From assembly GCF_900142535.1 (NCBI RefSeq), contig NZ_FRBE01000022.1:1-55198 (forward strand): a stretch of DNA of 55,198 bases, in the 5' to 3' direction. A program made the position numbers and the translations under genes. Shown in pieces: positions 1 through 7,086 of the stretch. Each line of letters starts with the position of its first letter. Position 1 is the first letter of the stretch. The notes under the pieces were generated by a model, which saw only the letters and a list, made by a program, of their open reading frames with translations, was not told the DNA's origin and ran no database searches. This DNA comes from Fibrobacter sp. UWEL (GTDB lineage Bacteria; Fibrobacterota; Fibrobacteria; Fibrobacterales; Fibrobacteraceae).

Positions 1-55
1 GCGATTAAATTTTAGAAAATAGCCCATTTTTTGTTTAATTTAGGCGAAAGTCAAC

Positions 56-78
56 AAAAAAGGGTGGCGAAGCCACCC
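56..78 (-). terminator. Putative minus-strand intrinsic terminator
   Basis: Read on the minus strand, a 7-bp GGGTGGC/GCCACCC hairpin with a short TTC loop runs straight into six T residues. No gene on that strand enters it inside the window, since the next features rightward are plus-strand tRNAs. It may act on antisense transcription or simply be a hairpin. Confidence 0.5.
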
Positions 79-128
79 ACACATGTTGATGAAGAGCCCT
101 TTTTTTTCACTTTTTTCGTGAATATGAC

Positions 129-156
129 TTGACAAAAGTCGGGAATAATCTATCTT
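129..156 (+). promoter_or_regulatory. Promoter of first tRNA-Asn
   Basis: TTGACA at 129-134 and TATCTT at 151-156 are separated by 16 bp, and the tRNA begins 33 bases after the -10 box. The same arrangement recurs before the second tRNA-Asn copy, which supports the call. TATCTT is the -10 form seen repeatedly in this window. Confidence 0.7.
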
Positions 157-189
157 TGGCTCATCAAAGAGGAAACTCGATGATCTGAT

Positions 190-262
190 TGCTTCATAGC
201 TCAGTTGGTAGAGCCCGCGACTGTTAATCGCGTTGTCCTTGGTTCGAGTCCAAGTGAAGCAG
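190..262 (+). tRNA. tRNA-Asn (GTT), copy 1
   Basis: A 73-nt cloverleaf without encoded CCA. The acceptor stem TGCTTCA/TGAAGCA pairs over 7 bp. The anticodon loop CTGTTAA gives anticodon GTT, the T arm is CTTGG-TTCGAGT-CCAAG, and the discriminator base is G, as usual for tRNA-Asn. It is a single-gene unit with its own promoter and terminator, and an identical copy lies 204 bp downstream. Confidence 0.96.
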
Positions 263-268
263 CTTAAG

Positions 269-300
269 AGCCCCGTTCGAAAGAGCGGGGCTTTTAGTTT
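269..300 (+). terminator. Intrinsic terminator of tRNA-Asn copy 1
   Basis: A 10-bp stem AGCCCCGTTC/GAGCGGGGCT (one G-U pair) with a GAAA tetraloop is followed by TTTTAGTTT. It begins six bases after the tRNA. Confidence 0.85.
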
Positions 301-331
301 ATGGATTTTTCGGTTTTTTGCGGCTTTTCCC

Positions 332-359
332 TTGACAAAGTCCGCCAATAATCTATCTT
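332..359 (+). promoter_or_regulatory. Promoter of second tRNA-Asn
   Basis: TTGACA at 332-337, a 16-bp spacer and TATCTT at 354-359, matching the first unit. The sequence between the -10 and the tRNA is also conserved, so promoter, tRNA and terminator were duplicated together. Confidence 0.7.
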
Positions 360-393
360 TGGCTTCGTCAGTGAGGAAACTCAATGACCTGAT

Positions 394-466
394 TGCTTCA
401 TAGCTCAGTTGGTAGAGCCCGCGACTGTTAATCGCGTTGTCCTTGGTTCGAGTCCAAGTGAAGCAG
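394..466 (+). tRNA. tRNA-Asn (GTT), copy 2
   Basis: Sequence identical to the first tRNA-Asn over all 73 positions, with anticodon GTT and discriminator G. The flanks have drifted while the tRNA has not, consistent with a tandem duplication kept identical by selection or gene conversion. Confidence 0.96.
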
Positions 467-472
467 CTTAAG

Positions 473-504
473 AGCCCCGTTCGAAAGAACGGGGCTTTTA
501 GTTT
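473..504 (+). terminator. Intrinsic terminator of tRNA-Asn copy 2
   Basis: Perfect 10-bp stem AGCCCCGTTC/GAACGGGGCT closing a GAAA tetraloop, then a T-rich tail. It differs from the copy-1 terminator by one base that turns a G-U pair into A-U. Confidence 0.87.
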
Positions 505-614
505 GTGACTTTAGTGCATCCTGGAATATGGTCACGGGACGATTTACTCCATCACGCATAAAACAATTCGGGCTCTTTTATTATATTAGTGAAAAAATAA
601 AGGATGGGGTATCC

Positions 615-1001
615 ATGCTCAAGAAACTCGCTATTCTCGTTTTCGCCATGGCCATGTTCGCCGTGGCTGATCCTATTTCTGTTGAAGGTCGTCTGACTGA
701 AATCCCGGGCAAGATGCCTAGCAACGATCTGTACAGCTATGTCTACGTTTTCAAGTATAAGGTCCTTTCCGGTATGGATGCCAAGGAAATCCTGGTGGGC
801 GTCTACAATCCGCTGATTGCTCGCGGAAAGGTAAAGGACAAGATGGCCGACAAGTCCAAGGGTAACGTTTCTGAATTCAAGGCAAAGGCCAAGCACAAGA
901 TGAAGCTTGTTCCTCTGGAAGGCAACTGGGATGGTGCTGTCGAAGATGAATACTTCGACGATGAAAGCCCCCGTTACCTGGCCATTGAGGTCAACGAATA
1001 A
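615..1001 (+). CDS. Small secreted protein of unknown function
   Basis: Encodes 128 residues. I chose the ATG at 615 because it is preceded by AAAGGATGGGG and gives a clean signal peptide (MLKKLAILVFAMAMFAVA, cleavage likely before DPIS); starting further upstream would bury this peptide inside the protein. A -10-like TATATT lies at 582-587. The mature part (about 110 residues) is rich in Lys, Asp and Glu, has no cysteine and no motif I recognise, so it is probably a periplasmic soluble protein. The MBOAT acyltransferase gene begins 11 bases after the stop, so the two are likely co-transcribed. Whether the small protein is an acylation partner cannot be told from sequence. Confidence 0.8.
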   Translation: MLKKLAILVFAMAMFAVADPISVEGRLTEIPGKMPSNDLYSYVYVFKYKVLSGMDAKEILVGVYNPLIARGKVKDKMADKSKGNVSEFKAKAKHKMKLVPLEGNWDGAVEDEYFDDESPRYLAIEVNE

Positions 1002-1012
1002 GCGCCCTTTAT

Positions 1013-2431
1013 ATGGTTTTTTCCTCACAGCTATTCTTGTTCTATTTCTTGCCCACGTTTCTTGTGGGGTATTTCGTCCTGCTGAAGCTGGGCGCACGCC
1101 ATTCCTATCTGAATTTCTTCATTACGGTTTTCAGCTATATCTTTTACGGTTGGCTGGAACCTTGGCTTGTGTTCCTGATGTTCGGATCCACCTTGGTGGT
1201 GTACATTTCCGGCAAGATGATTTCTGCGGAAGGTGCTTCCAAGTTCAAGCGTAACCTTGGGCTTGGTCTGGCTGTTGGCGTGAATCTTGGCGCCTTAGGC
1301 TTCTTTAAGTACTACATGTTCGGCATGGGAGCCCTGAACTCCATTATCGAAAAGTTTGGCGGCGAACCGTTCCATGTGATGACCATTCTCCTGCCGGTAG
1401 GTATCTCTTTCTATACCTTCCAGTCCATGAGTTATGCTATTGACGTGTGGCGCGGCACAGCCCCTCCGGTCAAGAACTTTGCAACCTTCGCTTGCTATGT
1501 GGCCTTGTTCCCCCAGCTGGTGGCAGGTCCTATTGTGCGCTACAATACGGTGGCGGAAGAGCTGGATACCCGAACCCATACGGTGGAAAACTTCGTGCGG
1601 GGCATTGCCTTCTTCTGCTTTGGTTTTGCGGAAAAGATTTTCCTTGCTAATCAGGTGGGAATTATTGCGGACCGTGTATTCGATGCGGATGCTCCTGGCG
1701 TGTTAAATAGCTGGTGGGGCTCCATTGCCTACATGTTCCAGATTTATTTTGACTTCTCTGCCTATTCCAATATGGCGATTGGCCTTGGCTTGATGCTGGG
1801 TTTCCATTTCCCCAGAAACTTTAACGGTCCCTATCGCGCTAAGAGCATTACGGAATTCTGGAAGTACTGGCATATTTCCTTGACCAGCTGGTTCCGCGAC
1901 TATCTGTACATTGCCTTGGGCGGAAACCGCGTGAGCAAGGGGCGCCTTTATCTGAACTTGTTCCTGGTCATGTTCGCCAGCGGTGTTTGGCATGGGGCCA
2001 ACTGGACCTTTATTTGCTGGGGCCTCTATCACGCTTTCTTTATGATTATAGAACGCGCGAATAATAAGCAGGCGTTTTATGCAAAGGCACCTGCCGTTGT
2101 GCAGGTCCTGATCACTCAGGTGCTTGTCCTCTTTGGCTGGGTATTGTTCCGTGCGGACAATATTTCCGAAGCCTGGCGTATGTGGAAGGCTATGCTTGGT
2201 TTGAATGCGGTAAGTAACGCCGATGCTATTCTTACGGCAGAAATCTTTACTCCTACTTGCGTTGTGTTCATGGGCCTGGCTGCGTTGCTTTCGTTGTGGA
2301 AGTTCCGCTCCTTCGATTGGTGCAGTAAGATTAGCCCTCTGCGCCTTGCGATTTCCTTGGCCATCTTTGTTGTTGCAATTCTCGCTTTGTTTACCCAGAG
2401 CTATAATCCGTTCCTCTATTTCCAGTTCTAG
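1013..2431 (+). CDS. MBOAT-family membrane O-acyltransferase (AlgI/DltB-like)
   Basis: A 472-residue polytopic membrane protein of the MBOAT family, which moves acyl (usually acetyl) groups to exported polysaccharides or cell-wall polymers. Visible signatures are LPVGISFYTFQSMSYAID near residue 130, FWKYWHISLTSWFRDYLY around 282-299 (His287) and GVWHGANW with the presumed catalytic His327. The length matches AlgI-type enzymes. Next to it are a small secreted protein (11 bp upstream) and a hybrid histidine kinase (3 bp downstream). No AlgJ/AlgX-like SGNH partner, which normally finishes acetyl transfer in such systems, is nearby. The acceptor is therefore unknown; a surface polysaccharide is the simplest guess. 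Confidence 0.9.
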   Translation: MVFSSQLFLFYFLPTFLVGYFVLLKLGARHSYLNFFITVFSYIFYGWLEPWLVFLMFGSTLVVYISGKMISAEGASKFKRNLGLGLAVGVNLGALGFFKYYMFGMGALNSIIEKFGGEPFHVMTILLPVGISFYTFQSMSYAIDVWRGTAPPVKNFATFACYVALFPQLVAGPIVRYNTVAEELDTRTHTVENFVRGIAFFCFGFAEKIFLANQVGIIADRVFDADAPGVLNSWWGSIAYMFQIYFDFSAYSNMAIGLGLMLGFHFPRNFNGPYRAKSITEFWKYWHISLTSWFRDYLYIALGGNRVSKGRLYLNLFLVMFASGVWHGANWTFICWGLYHAFFMIIERANNKQAFYAKAPAVVQVLITQVLVLFGWVLFRADNISEAWRMWKAMLGLNAVSNADAILTAEIFTPTCVVFMGLAALLSLWKFRSFDWCSKISPLRLAISLAIFVVAILALFTQSYNPFLYFQF

Positions 2432-2434
2432 ACG

Positions 2435-4174
2435 ATGAGTATTATTGTCATTATAGTTGCTGTTGTTTTGCTGCTGGCTTTGGCGCATCTTAATGTTGCC
2501 ATGAAGAAGCGTTCTGTTGCAAGTCAGGTTGCCATGAAGAATGAAGCTCAGAGGAACTTCAGTATCATCAAGACGTTGGCGACCACCTTTGATTCGGTCT
2601 GCTATGTGGATGCGAAAACAAAGCTGGTGATTCCTTATTCCATGGGGGCGACCCTCATTGAAAAGCTGGGGGACGTAAAGGCTCAGAACTTAAAGCTCTC
2701 GTACGATCAGGGGGCGAACATTCTGCTTCTTGCCATTGTCCATCCGGATGACAAGGAGATGGTGAGTAAGGCTGCCCAGTTTGATAACGTGATTTCCATG
2801 CTTCAGACTCGCAAGTCCTTTAGTGTTCAGTGCCAGGCATTTGAATATGGCGTATACCGCTACCATCGAGTGTATTTCATCAAGTCCAACGACAACGAGG
2901 GCGTTGACGGTTTTGTGGTGGCCCTGGCGGATATTGACGATGAAATCCGCAAGCTGGAAATGTACCAGCAGGAACTGAAGGCCGCGAAGAAGCGTGCCGA
3001 AGACGCCAGTCAGGCAAAGAGCGATTTCCTTGCCAATATGAGCCACGAAATTCGTACGCCTATCAACGCCGTGATGGGCATGAACGAAATGATCCTGCGC
3101 GAATGCAAGGATCCTCAGGTTCTCTCCTATGCCGAAGACATCAAGGGCGCAAGCCAGATGTTGCTTTCCATCATCAACGACATTCTGGACTTCTCCAAGA
3201 TTGAAGCGGGCAAGATGGAAATCGTGGACGTGAAGTACGATATCAGCTCTGTGCTGAATGACGTTTCCAACATGATTGGCATTAAGGCGGAACAGAAGGG
3301 GCTTAAGCTGAAAGTTTCTGTGGATGAAAACATTCCCAGCACCTTACTGGGGGATTCCATCCGAATCCAGCAGATCATGCTGAACTTGCTGAACAATTCC
3401 GTGAAGTATACGGAGTCTGGTGAAGTGATTTTCAAGGTGGGCGTGGACCGCATTGAAAATGATATTGTTTACCTGAAGATTGAAGTTCAGGATTCTGGCA
3501 TCGGTATTCGTGAAGAAGATCTGGATAAGCTGTTCCAGAGTTTCCAGCGTCTGGATTTGACTCAGAACCGCACTGTAGAAGGTACTGGTCTCGGTCTTGC
3601 CATTACAGGAAAGCTGGTGGACCGCATGGGCGGTACCATCAATGTGGCAAGTACCTATGGCAAGGGCTCTAGTTTTACAGTATTGCTCCCCCAGAGAATC
3701 GTGACTGCAACTCCTGTAGGCGACTTCGAGAAGCATTATCAGGAATTCAAGCAGAAGAAGGAACAGACCGGTCTTTCCTTTACGGCGCCCGGGGCTCGTG
3801 TTTTGGTGGTGGATGACAATGCCCTGAATCTTCGTGTGGCCACACACTTGATGAAGTATCTGGAACTGAAGACGTTCACCTGCAATAGCGGAAATGAATT
3901 CTTGGAACTGATCCAGAAGGAACATTTTGACTTGGTCTTCCTGGACCACATGATGCCCGGCATGGATGGTATCGAGGCCTTGAAACAGAGTAAGATGTTG
4001 ACCGAGAATAAGTGCGCCAAGACTCCTATTATCGCCCTCACGGCAAATGCCATTGTGGGTGCCAAGGAAATGTATCTGAAGGCGGGCTTTGACGATTACC
4101 TGTGCAAACCCATTAGACCCCAGGATCTTGAAAACTGCCTGCTGAAATTCCTCCCCAGGGAATTGATTAAATAA
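2435..4174 (+). CDS. Hybrid sensor histidine kinase with receiver domain
   Basis: 579 residues. An N-terminal transmembrane segment (about 3-20) is followed by a PAS-like sensory stretch (about 40-165), a short coiled coil (170-195), a HisKA domain with FLANMSHEIRTP and phospho-acceptor His204, and a HATPase domain with N-box NLLNNSVKYT, DSGIGI and GTGLGLAIT. A C-terminal receiver has VLVVDDN and phospho-acceptor Asp504 in VFLDHMMPGMDG. No output domain follows the receiver, so the signal must pass to another protein (Hpt or partner). It starts 3 bases after the acyltransferase stop, suggesting one transcript. No dedicated response regulator is in the window. The hairpin at 4228 ends the operon. 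Confidence 0.93.
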   Translation: MSIIVIIVAVVLLLALAHLNVAMKKRSVASQVAMKNEAQRNFSIIKTLATTFDSVCYVDAKTKLVIPYSMGATLIEKLGDVKAQNLKLSYDQGANILLLAIVHPDDKEMVSKAAQFDNVISMLQTRKSFSVQCQAFEYGVYRYHRVYFIKSNDNEGVDGFVVALADIDDEIRKLEMYQQELKAAKKRAEDASQAKSDFLANMSHEIRTPINAVMGMNEMILRECKDPQVLSYAEDIKGASQMLLSIINDILDFSKIEAGKMEIVDVKYDISSVLNDVSNMIGIKAEQKGLKLKVSVDENIPSTLLGDSIRIQQIMLNLLNNSVKYTESGEVIFKVGVDRIENDIVYLKIEVQDSGIGIREEDLDKLFQSFQRLDLTQNRTVEGTGLGLAITGKLVDRMGGTINVASTYGKGSSFTVLLPQRIVTATPVGDFEKHYQEFKQKKEQTGLSFTAPGARVLVVDDNALNLRVATHLMKYLELKTFTCNSGNEFLELIQKEHFDLVFLDHMMPGMDGIEALKQSKMLTENKCAKTPIIALTANAIVGAKEMYLKAGFDDYLCKPIRPQDLENCLLKFLPRELIK

Positions 4175-4227
4175 CCCCGCAGTTCAAAATCATCACGGAT
4201 TTTTCTAGTCCCGCTGGGATACAAAAA

Positions 4228-4255
4228 AGGGCCGCTTTTAAAGCGACCCTCTTTC
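4228..4255. terminator. Bidirectional intrinsic terminator between kinase gene and metK
   Basis: An imperfect hairpin AGGGCCGCTTT/AAAGCGACCCT has a T-rich run (TCTTT) on the plus side. Read from the minus strand it runs into TTTTTT (4223-4228). It can serve both convergent genes, and the tail is better on the metK side. Confidence 0.75.
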
Positions 4256-4261
4256 GTTAGA

Positions 4262-4311
4262 TGTCATCCCCGGCGCCTGTCCTCGCTTGTCGGGGATGAC
4301 CGGGGATCTAG
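4262..4311. repeat. Palindromic dispersed repeat (TGTCATCCCCG type)
   Basis: Perfect inverted arms GTCATCCCCG (4263-4272) and CGGGGATGAC (4291-4300) flank an 18-base centre, and the unit ends in GGGGATCTAG. It resembles the short GTCAT-C-..-GATCTAG intergenic repeats of many bacterial genomes, and related units occur here at 33339 and 43955. It lies 3 bases from the metK stop. Confidence 0.6.
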
Positions 4312-4314
4312 CTT

Positions 4315-5508
4315 TTACTTGATTCCAGCAGCCTTCTTGAGAGCGGCGGCCTTGTCGGTCTTTTCCCAAGTGAAGCGTGCGCCTTCGCGGCCGAAGTGGC
4401 CGAGGGCTGCGGTTGCCTGGTAGCCGGGCTTGCGGAGGTCCAGCATCTTGGTGAGGCCTGCAGGAGACAGATCGAAGTTCTTGTTCACGATTTCTTCGAT
4501 CTTGCGGTCATCGATCTTGCCGGTGCCGAAGGTGTTCACCAGAACGGAAACGGGCTTGGAGTAACCGATGGCGTAAGCAACCTGGACTTCGCAACGGTCT
4601 GCGAGACCTGCAGCCACGATGTTCTTTGCAACGTAGCGGGCTGCGTATGCACCGGAACGGTCCACCTTGGAAGGATCCTTGCCGGAGAATGCGCCACCGC
4701 CGTGACGACCCATGCCACCGTAGGTGTCCACGATGATCTTACGACCGGTGAGGCCGCAGTCGCCATGAGGACCGCCAACAACGAACTTGCCGGTGGGGTT
4801 GATCAGGTAACGGGTCTTCTTGTCCAGAAGCTTTGCGGGAATCACCTTCTTGATGAGCTTTTCGATGATTTCCTTTTCGATGGTCTTGTGCTTCAGTTCC
4901 TTGCCGTTCACGAATTCGTCGTGCTGGGTAGAGATAACCACGGTGTCCACGCGGACGGGCTTGTCGTTTTCGTCATATTCAACAGTGACCTGGGACTTTG
5001 CGTCCGGACGGAGCCACTTGATCTTGCCCTTTTCGCGGAGGTTCTGAATTTCTTCCATGAGCTTGTGAGCCAGGCTAATGGGCAGCGGCATCAGTTCCTT
5101 GGTTTCGTTCACGGCATAACCGAACATCATGCCCTGGTCGCCTGCGCCCTGCTTGTCGTCTTCCTTACCGTCGGCAGCCTTGGCGTCAACGCCCTGAGCG
5201 ATATCGGGGGACTGCTTGTCCATAGCAACGAGAACGGAGCAACCCTTGTAGTCGAAGGCCAGTTCCGGGTTCACGTAGCCGATGCTCTTGATGGTCTTGC
5301 GAGCGATCTGCTGGTAGTCGATCACTGCCTTGGTGGTGATTTCACCGGAGATGACCACGAGACCGGTGTTCACGAGAGTTTCGCAAGCAACGCGGCTGTT
5401 GGGGTCCTGTGCAAGGCAGGCATCCAGGATGGCGTCGGAAATCTGGTCGCAGACCTTATCCGGGTGACCCTTGGATACGGATTCAGAAGTAAAGAGATAA
5501 TGTGCCAT
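4315..5508 (-). CDS. metK: S-adenosylmethionine synthetase
   Basis: 397 residues, the usual family length. It makes S-adenosylmethionine from methionine and ATP in the cytoplasm. Diagnostic stretches are the N-terminal [19 protein letters not shown] (substrate and metal binding), [12 protein letters not shown] and the glycine-rich phosphate loop [16 protein letters not shown]. The start ATG at 5508 has a TAGGAG ribosome-binding site a few bases upstream. The gene stands alone, convergent with the kinase operon and ending at a shared terminator. The leader upstream can fold into a nested hairpin (5529-5572), and a symmetric palindrome lies at 5595-5618, so regulation at one of these sites is plausible. 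I see no match to the SAM-I riboswitch core. Confidence 0.97.
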   Translation of the reverse strand: MAHYLFTSESVSKGHPDKVCDQISDAILDACLAQDPNSRVACETLVNTGLVVISGEITTKAVIDYQQIARKTIKSIGYVNPELAFDYKGCSVLVAMDKQSPDIAQGVDAKAADGKEDDKQGAGDQGMMFGYAVNETKELMPLPISLAHKLMEEIQNLREKGKIKWLRPDAKSQVTVEYDENDKPVRVDTVVISTQHDEFVNGKELKHKTIEKEIIEKLIKKVIPAKLLDKKTRYLINPTGKFVVGGPHGDCGLTGRKIIVDTYGGMGRHGGGAFSGKDPSKVDRSGAYAARYVAKNIVAAGLADRCEVQVAYAIGYSKPVSVLVNTFGTGKIDDRKIEEIVNKNFDLSPAGLTKMLDLRKPGYQATAALGHFGREGARFTWEKTDKAAALKKAAGIK

Positions 5509-5528
5509 TATTGGCTCCTATGTGTTAA

Positions 5529-5572
5529 CAGCACCGAAAAGATGGTCGCATTTTTGACCAACCCAAGCGCTG
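5529..5572 (-). promoter_or_regulatory. Candidate structured leader of metK
   Basis: In the minus-strand transcript, CAGCGCT (5572-5566) can pair with GGTGCTG (5535-5529) over 7 bp including wobbles. Inside it, TGGTC and GACCA form a second 5-bp stem. The ribosome-binding site follows about 12 bases later. This could be a regulatory fold or a translation-tuning hairpin. It does not match a riboswitch consensus I can confirm by eye. Confidence 0.3.
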
Positions 5573-5594
5573 AAAAAACGATTTGAGTTTTTCT

Positions 5595-5618
5595 ATGCAT
5601 AAATGTACAAAAATGCAT
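5595..5618. promoter_or_regulatory. Palindromic operator candidate upstream of metK
   Basis: ATGCAT-AAA-TGTACA-AAA-ATGCAT is symmetric about 5606.5: the outer ATGCAT boxes are reverse-complementary and the TGTACA is centred. It lies about 90 bp upstream of the metK start, where its promoter should be. Eighteen of 24 positions are symmetric. Confidence 0.4.
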
Positions 5619-5721
5619 AAAGGGTGACTAGTGATACTATCGGAAAAGAGGGCTGAAAGTGTAAAAAGAAAAAATATCTTTTTGCATTATTCTTAACAAA
5701 AGTTTACATTCGTTTTGGGAT

Positions 5722-6141
5722 CTTAGCGATGCTGGCAAGGGTTGCGGTAACGGCAAGACTTGTAACTCCAGCGGAACTATCCGTGGCGTTTGCCCCGAGG
5801 GTTGGCATCTGCCAAGCAAGGGTGAATGGAATAGGCTATTTACTGAGGTGGGTGGAACTAGCTCCGCCGGTACAAAACTAAAATCCACCAGCGGATGGTT
5901 CGGCGGAGGCAACGGGGAAGACGAGTTCGGGTTCTCGGTTCTCCCTGCTGGCTACTACCACAGCAACTACGACGGCTTCTTCAGCGTTGGCAACGGCGCC
6001 TACTTCTGGTCTAGTACCGAGTACAATAGCGGCAGCGCCTACTACGTGTATTTCTACTACTACTACTACGAGTACGTCTACCTGAGCCGCTACGATAAGA
6101 ACTGTGGGTTATCTGTTCGTTGTCTCCGCGACTCTAATTAG
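5722..6141 (+). pseudogene. 5'-truncated FISUMP-domain copy
   Basis: The reading frame ending at 6141 encodes the C-terminal two thirds of a FISUMP domain: IRGVCPEGWHLPSKGEWN, the GTKLKSTSGW stretch, FGFSVLPAGYY, YFWSSTEYNS and the terminal SVRCLRDSN. Homology to domain 2 of the intact gene at 7087 begins near 5722. The N-terminal half (the QVYKTVTI-x-TQTWMAENLNY region), any signal peptide and any ATG are missing. The earliest start in frame would be a GTG at 5848, giving 97 residues. Five TAC codons in a row (6055-6069) produce a tyrosine run absent from the intact copy. Its last 32 bases, through the stop and beyond, are identical to the end of the gene at 8637. I read it as a relic or recombination donor cassette; expression as a short protein is not excluded. 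Confidence 0.7.
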
Positions 6142-6152
6142 CTTTTGCTAAA
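6121..6152 (+). repeat. 32-bp direct repeat, left copy (FISUMP 3' end)
   Basis: Identical to 8617-8648. It covers the last FISUMP codons, the TAG-free stop region and a small TTAGC-TTTT-GCTAA hairpin. The stop codon of the minus-strand GNAT gene falls inside this copy, so the segment 6153-8616 is bracketed by direct repeats. Confidence 0.85.
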
Positions 6153-6717
6153 CACCCTGGCACATGAATACGCAGCCTTTGTCGTACAAAGGCTTTACGT
6201 GATTGTGGATAAAAGCCTCTTCTTCTGGGTCAAAGCGCATAAAGCCGAGGGAGGAGTAATGTTCAATCAGTTTGTCGTTGGGCAAGGCGTAGATGTAGAG
6301 GGCTTGGACTCCTGATTGCTCCTGGATTTGTTTGACAATGGGGAGAATGAAGTTTCTCAAAGTCATTGCCCCTAATTGGTGTACTTTGGGGTATTGTTGC
6401 TTGTAACTTTCGTTTACTGCGAAATTTGAAAGCTCTATGGCGGGAACAGTGGAAAAACTTTGCGAATAATCGTTAGGAATGGTGAAAAGTCCGTTTCTTA
6501 GACTGAAATAACAAACGATTTCATTTGTTTTTCGGTCTTTTATCAAGTAAGTTCTGTTCTTGTTGTTTGTTTCTTCCGCTGCTGCATGATTTTGTAAAAA
6601 TAATTCAAGATTTTTTGCATCTGGATGCTTGACTTTGAAGAGAGTGATTTGTTGAAGGGTGTGTTCGTCAGAACTGAGATGTTCACAATAGAACATCCCA
6701 TTGATATTGGGTGCCAT
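6148..6717 (-). CDS. GNAT-family N-acetyltransferase (possible toxin of a TA pair)
   Basis: 189 residues. The fold is inferred from a central strand with AIELSNFAVNESY, a helix carrying LGAMTLRNFILPIVKQIQ, and a C-terminal ALYIYALPNDKLIEHYSSLGFMRF, the typical GNAT ending in which a Tyr/Gly-Phe turn follows the last helix. Such enzymes use acetyl-CoA on small molecules, proteins or aminoacyl-tRNA. The ATG at 6717 has AAAAGGA seven bases upstream. A 58-residue ORF lies 13 bp upstream on the same strand, the layout of GNAT toxin-antitoxin pairs. However, that small protein shows no clear ribbon-helix-helix motif, so the toxin role is only a possibility. Its stop lies within the FISUMP-derived repeat. 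Confidence 0.72.
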   Translation of the reverse strand: MAPNINGMFYCEHLSSDEHTLQQITLFKVKHPDAKNLELFLQNHAAAEETNNKNRTYLIKDRKTNEIVCYFSLRNGLFTIPNDYSQSFSTVPAIELSNFAVNESYKQQYPKVHQLGAMTLRNFILPIVKQIQEQSGVQALYIYALPNDKLIEHYSSLGFMRFDPEEEAFIHNHVKPLYDKGCVFMCQGV

Positions 6718-6730
6718 TTTTGATTCCTTT

Positions 6731-6907
6731 TTATCGAGGAAATTCTGTCATGTGGTGGGATTCTAGGTACTGTTTTTCTAGATCCTTGCACATTTCGTCT
6801 AGTTTGGCCAAATCCGCTTTAGGTGCGTTAATGACTTTGAGGAGAATTCGCTTGGCCATACCGTCTGGCATGGCGTCAAGTTCCTGCTGCTGGCTGATGC
6901 CCATCAT
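6731..6907 (-). CDS. Small 58-residue protein upstream of GNAT gene
   Basis: Start chosen at the ATG at 6907 because GAGG sits six bases upstream. A longer frame from a TTG at 6952 has no ribosome-binding site. The product begins MMGISQQQELDAMPDGMAKR and is mostly helical and charged (APKADLAKLDEMCKDLEKQYLE). It ends 13 bp before the acetyltransferase start, with a separate Shine-Dalgarno for each, so the two are an operon. By position it could be an antitoxin or a regulatory partner. I do not recognise the family, and no DNA-binding motif is evident by eye. Confidence 0.6.
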   Translation of the reverse strand: MMGISQQQELDAMPDGMAKRILLKVINAPKADLAKLDEMCKDLEKQYLESHHMTEFPR

Positions 6908-7086
6908 GTGAAACCTCGCTGGTGTATGTTGCTTATAAGTCTGGATATACAAAACACAGCGAAAGCTGCCCTGTAAAATTATAATCCTGCAAGGCCTTTG
7001 TCAAGATTCACGGTTGTTGACGGAAATTTTGCAACCAATAGTTGACATTTTTTTTAACTTCACGGGGGAATATGTTAGGAGCGTTT

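Noticed and set aside
5529-5572. Known SAM riboswitch in the metK leader
   Set aside because: The leader is too short for SAM-I, and I could not match the SAM-II or SAM-V pseudoknot pattern by eye. It is listed only as a candidate fold.
4396-5586. A 396-codon plus-strand frame opposite metK
   Set aside because: metK is unmistakable on the minus strand. The frame is a shadow made by high third-position G/C and ignores the metK terminator and promoter.
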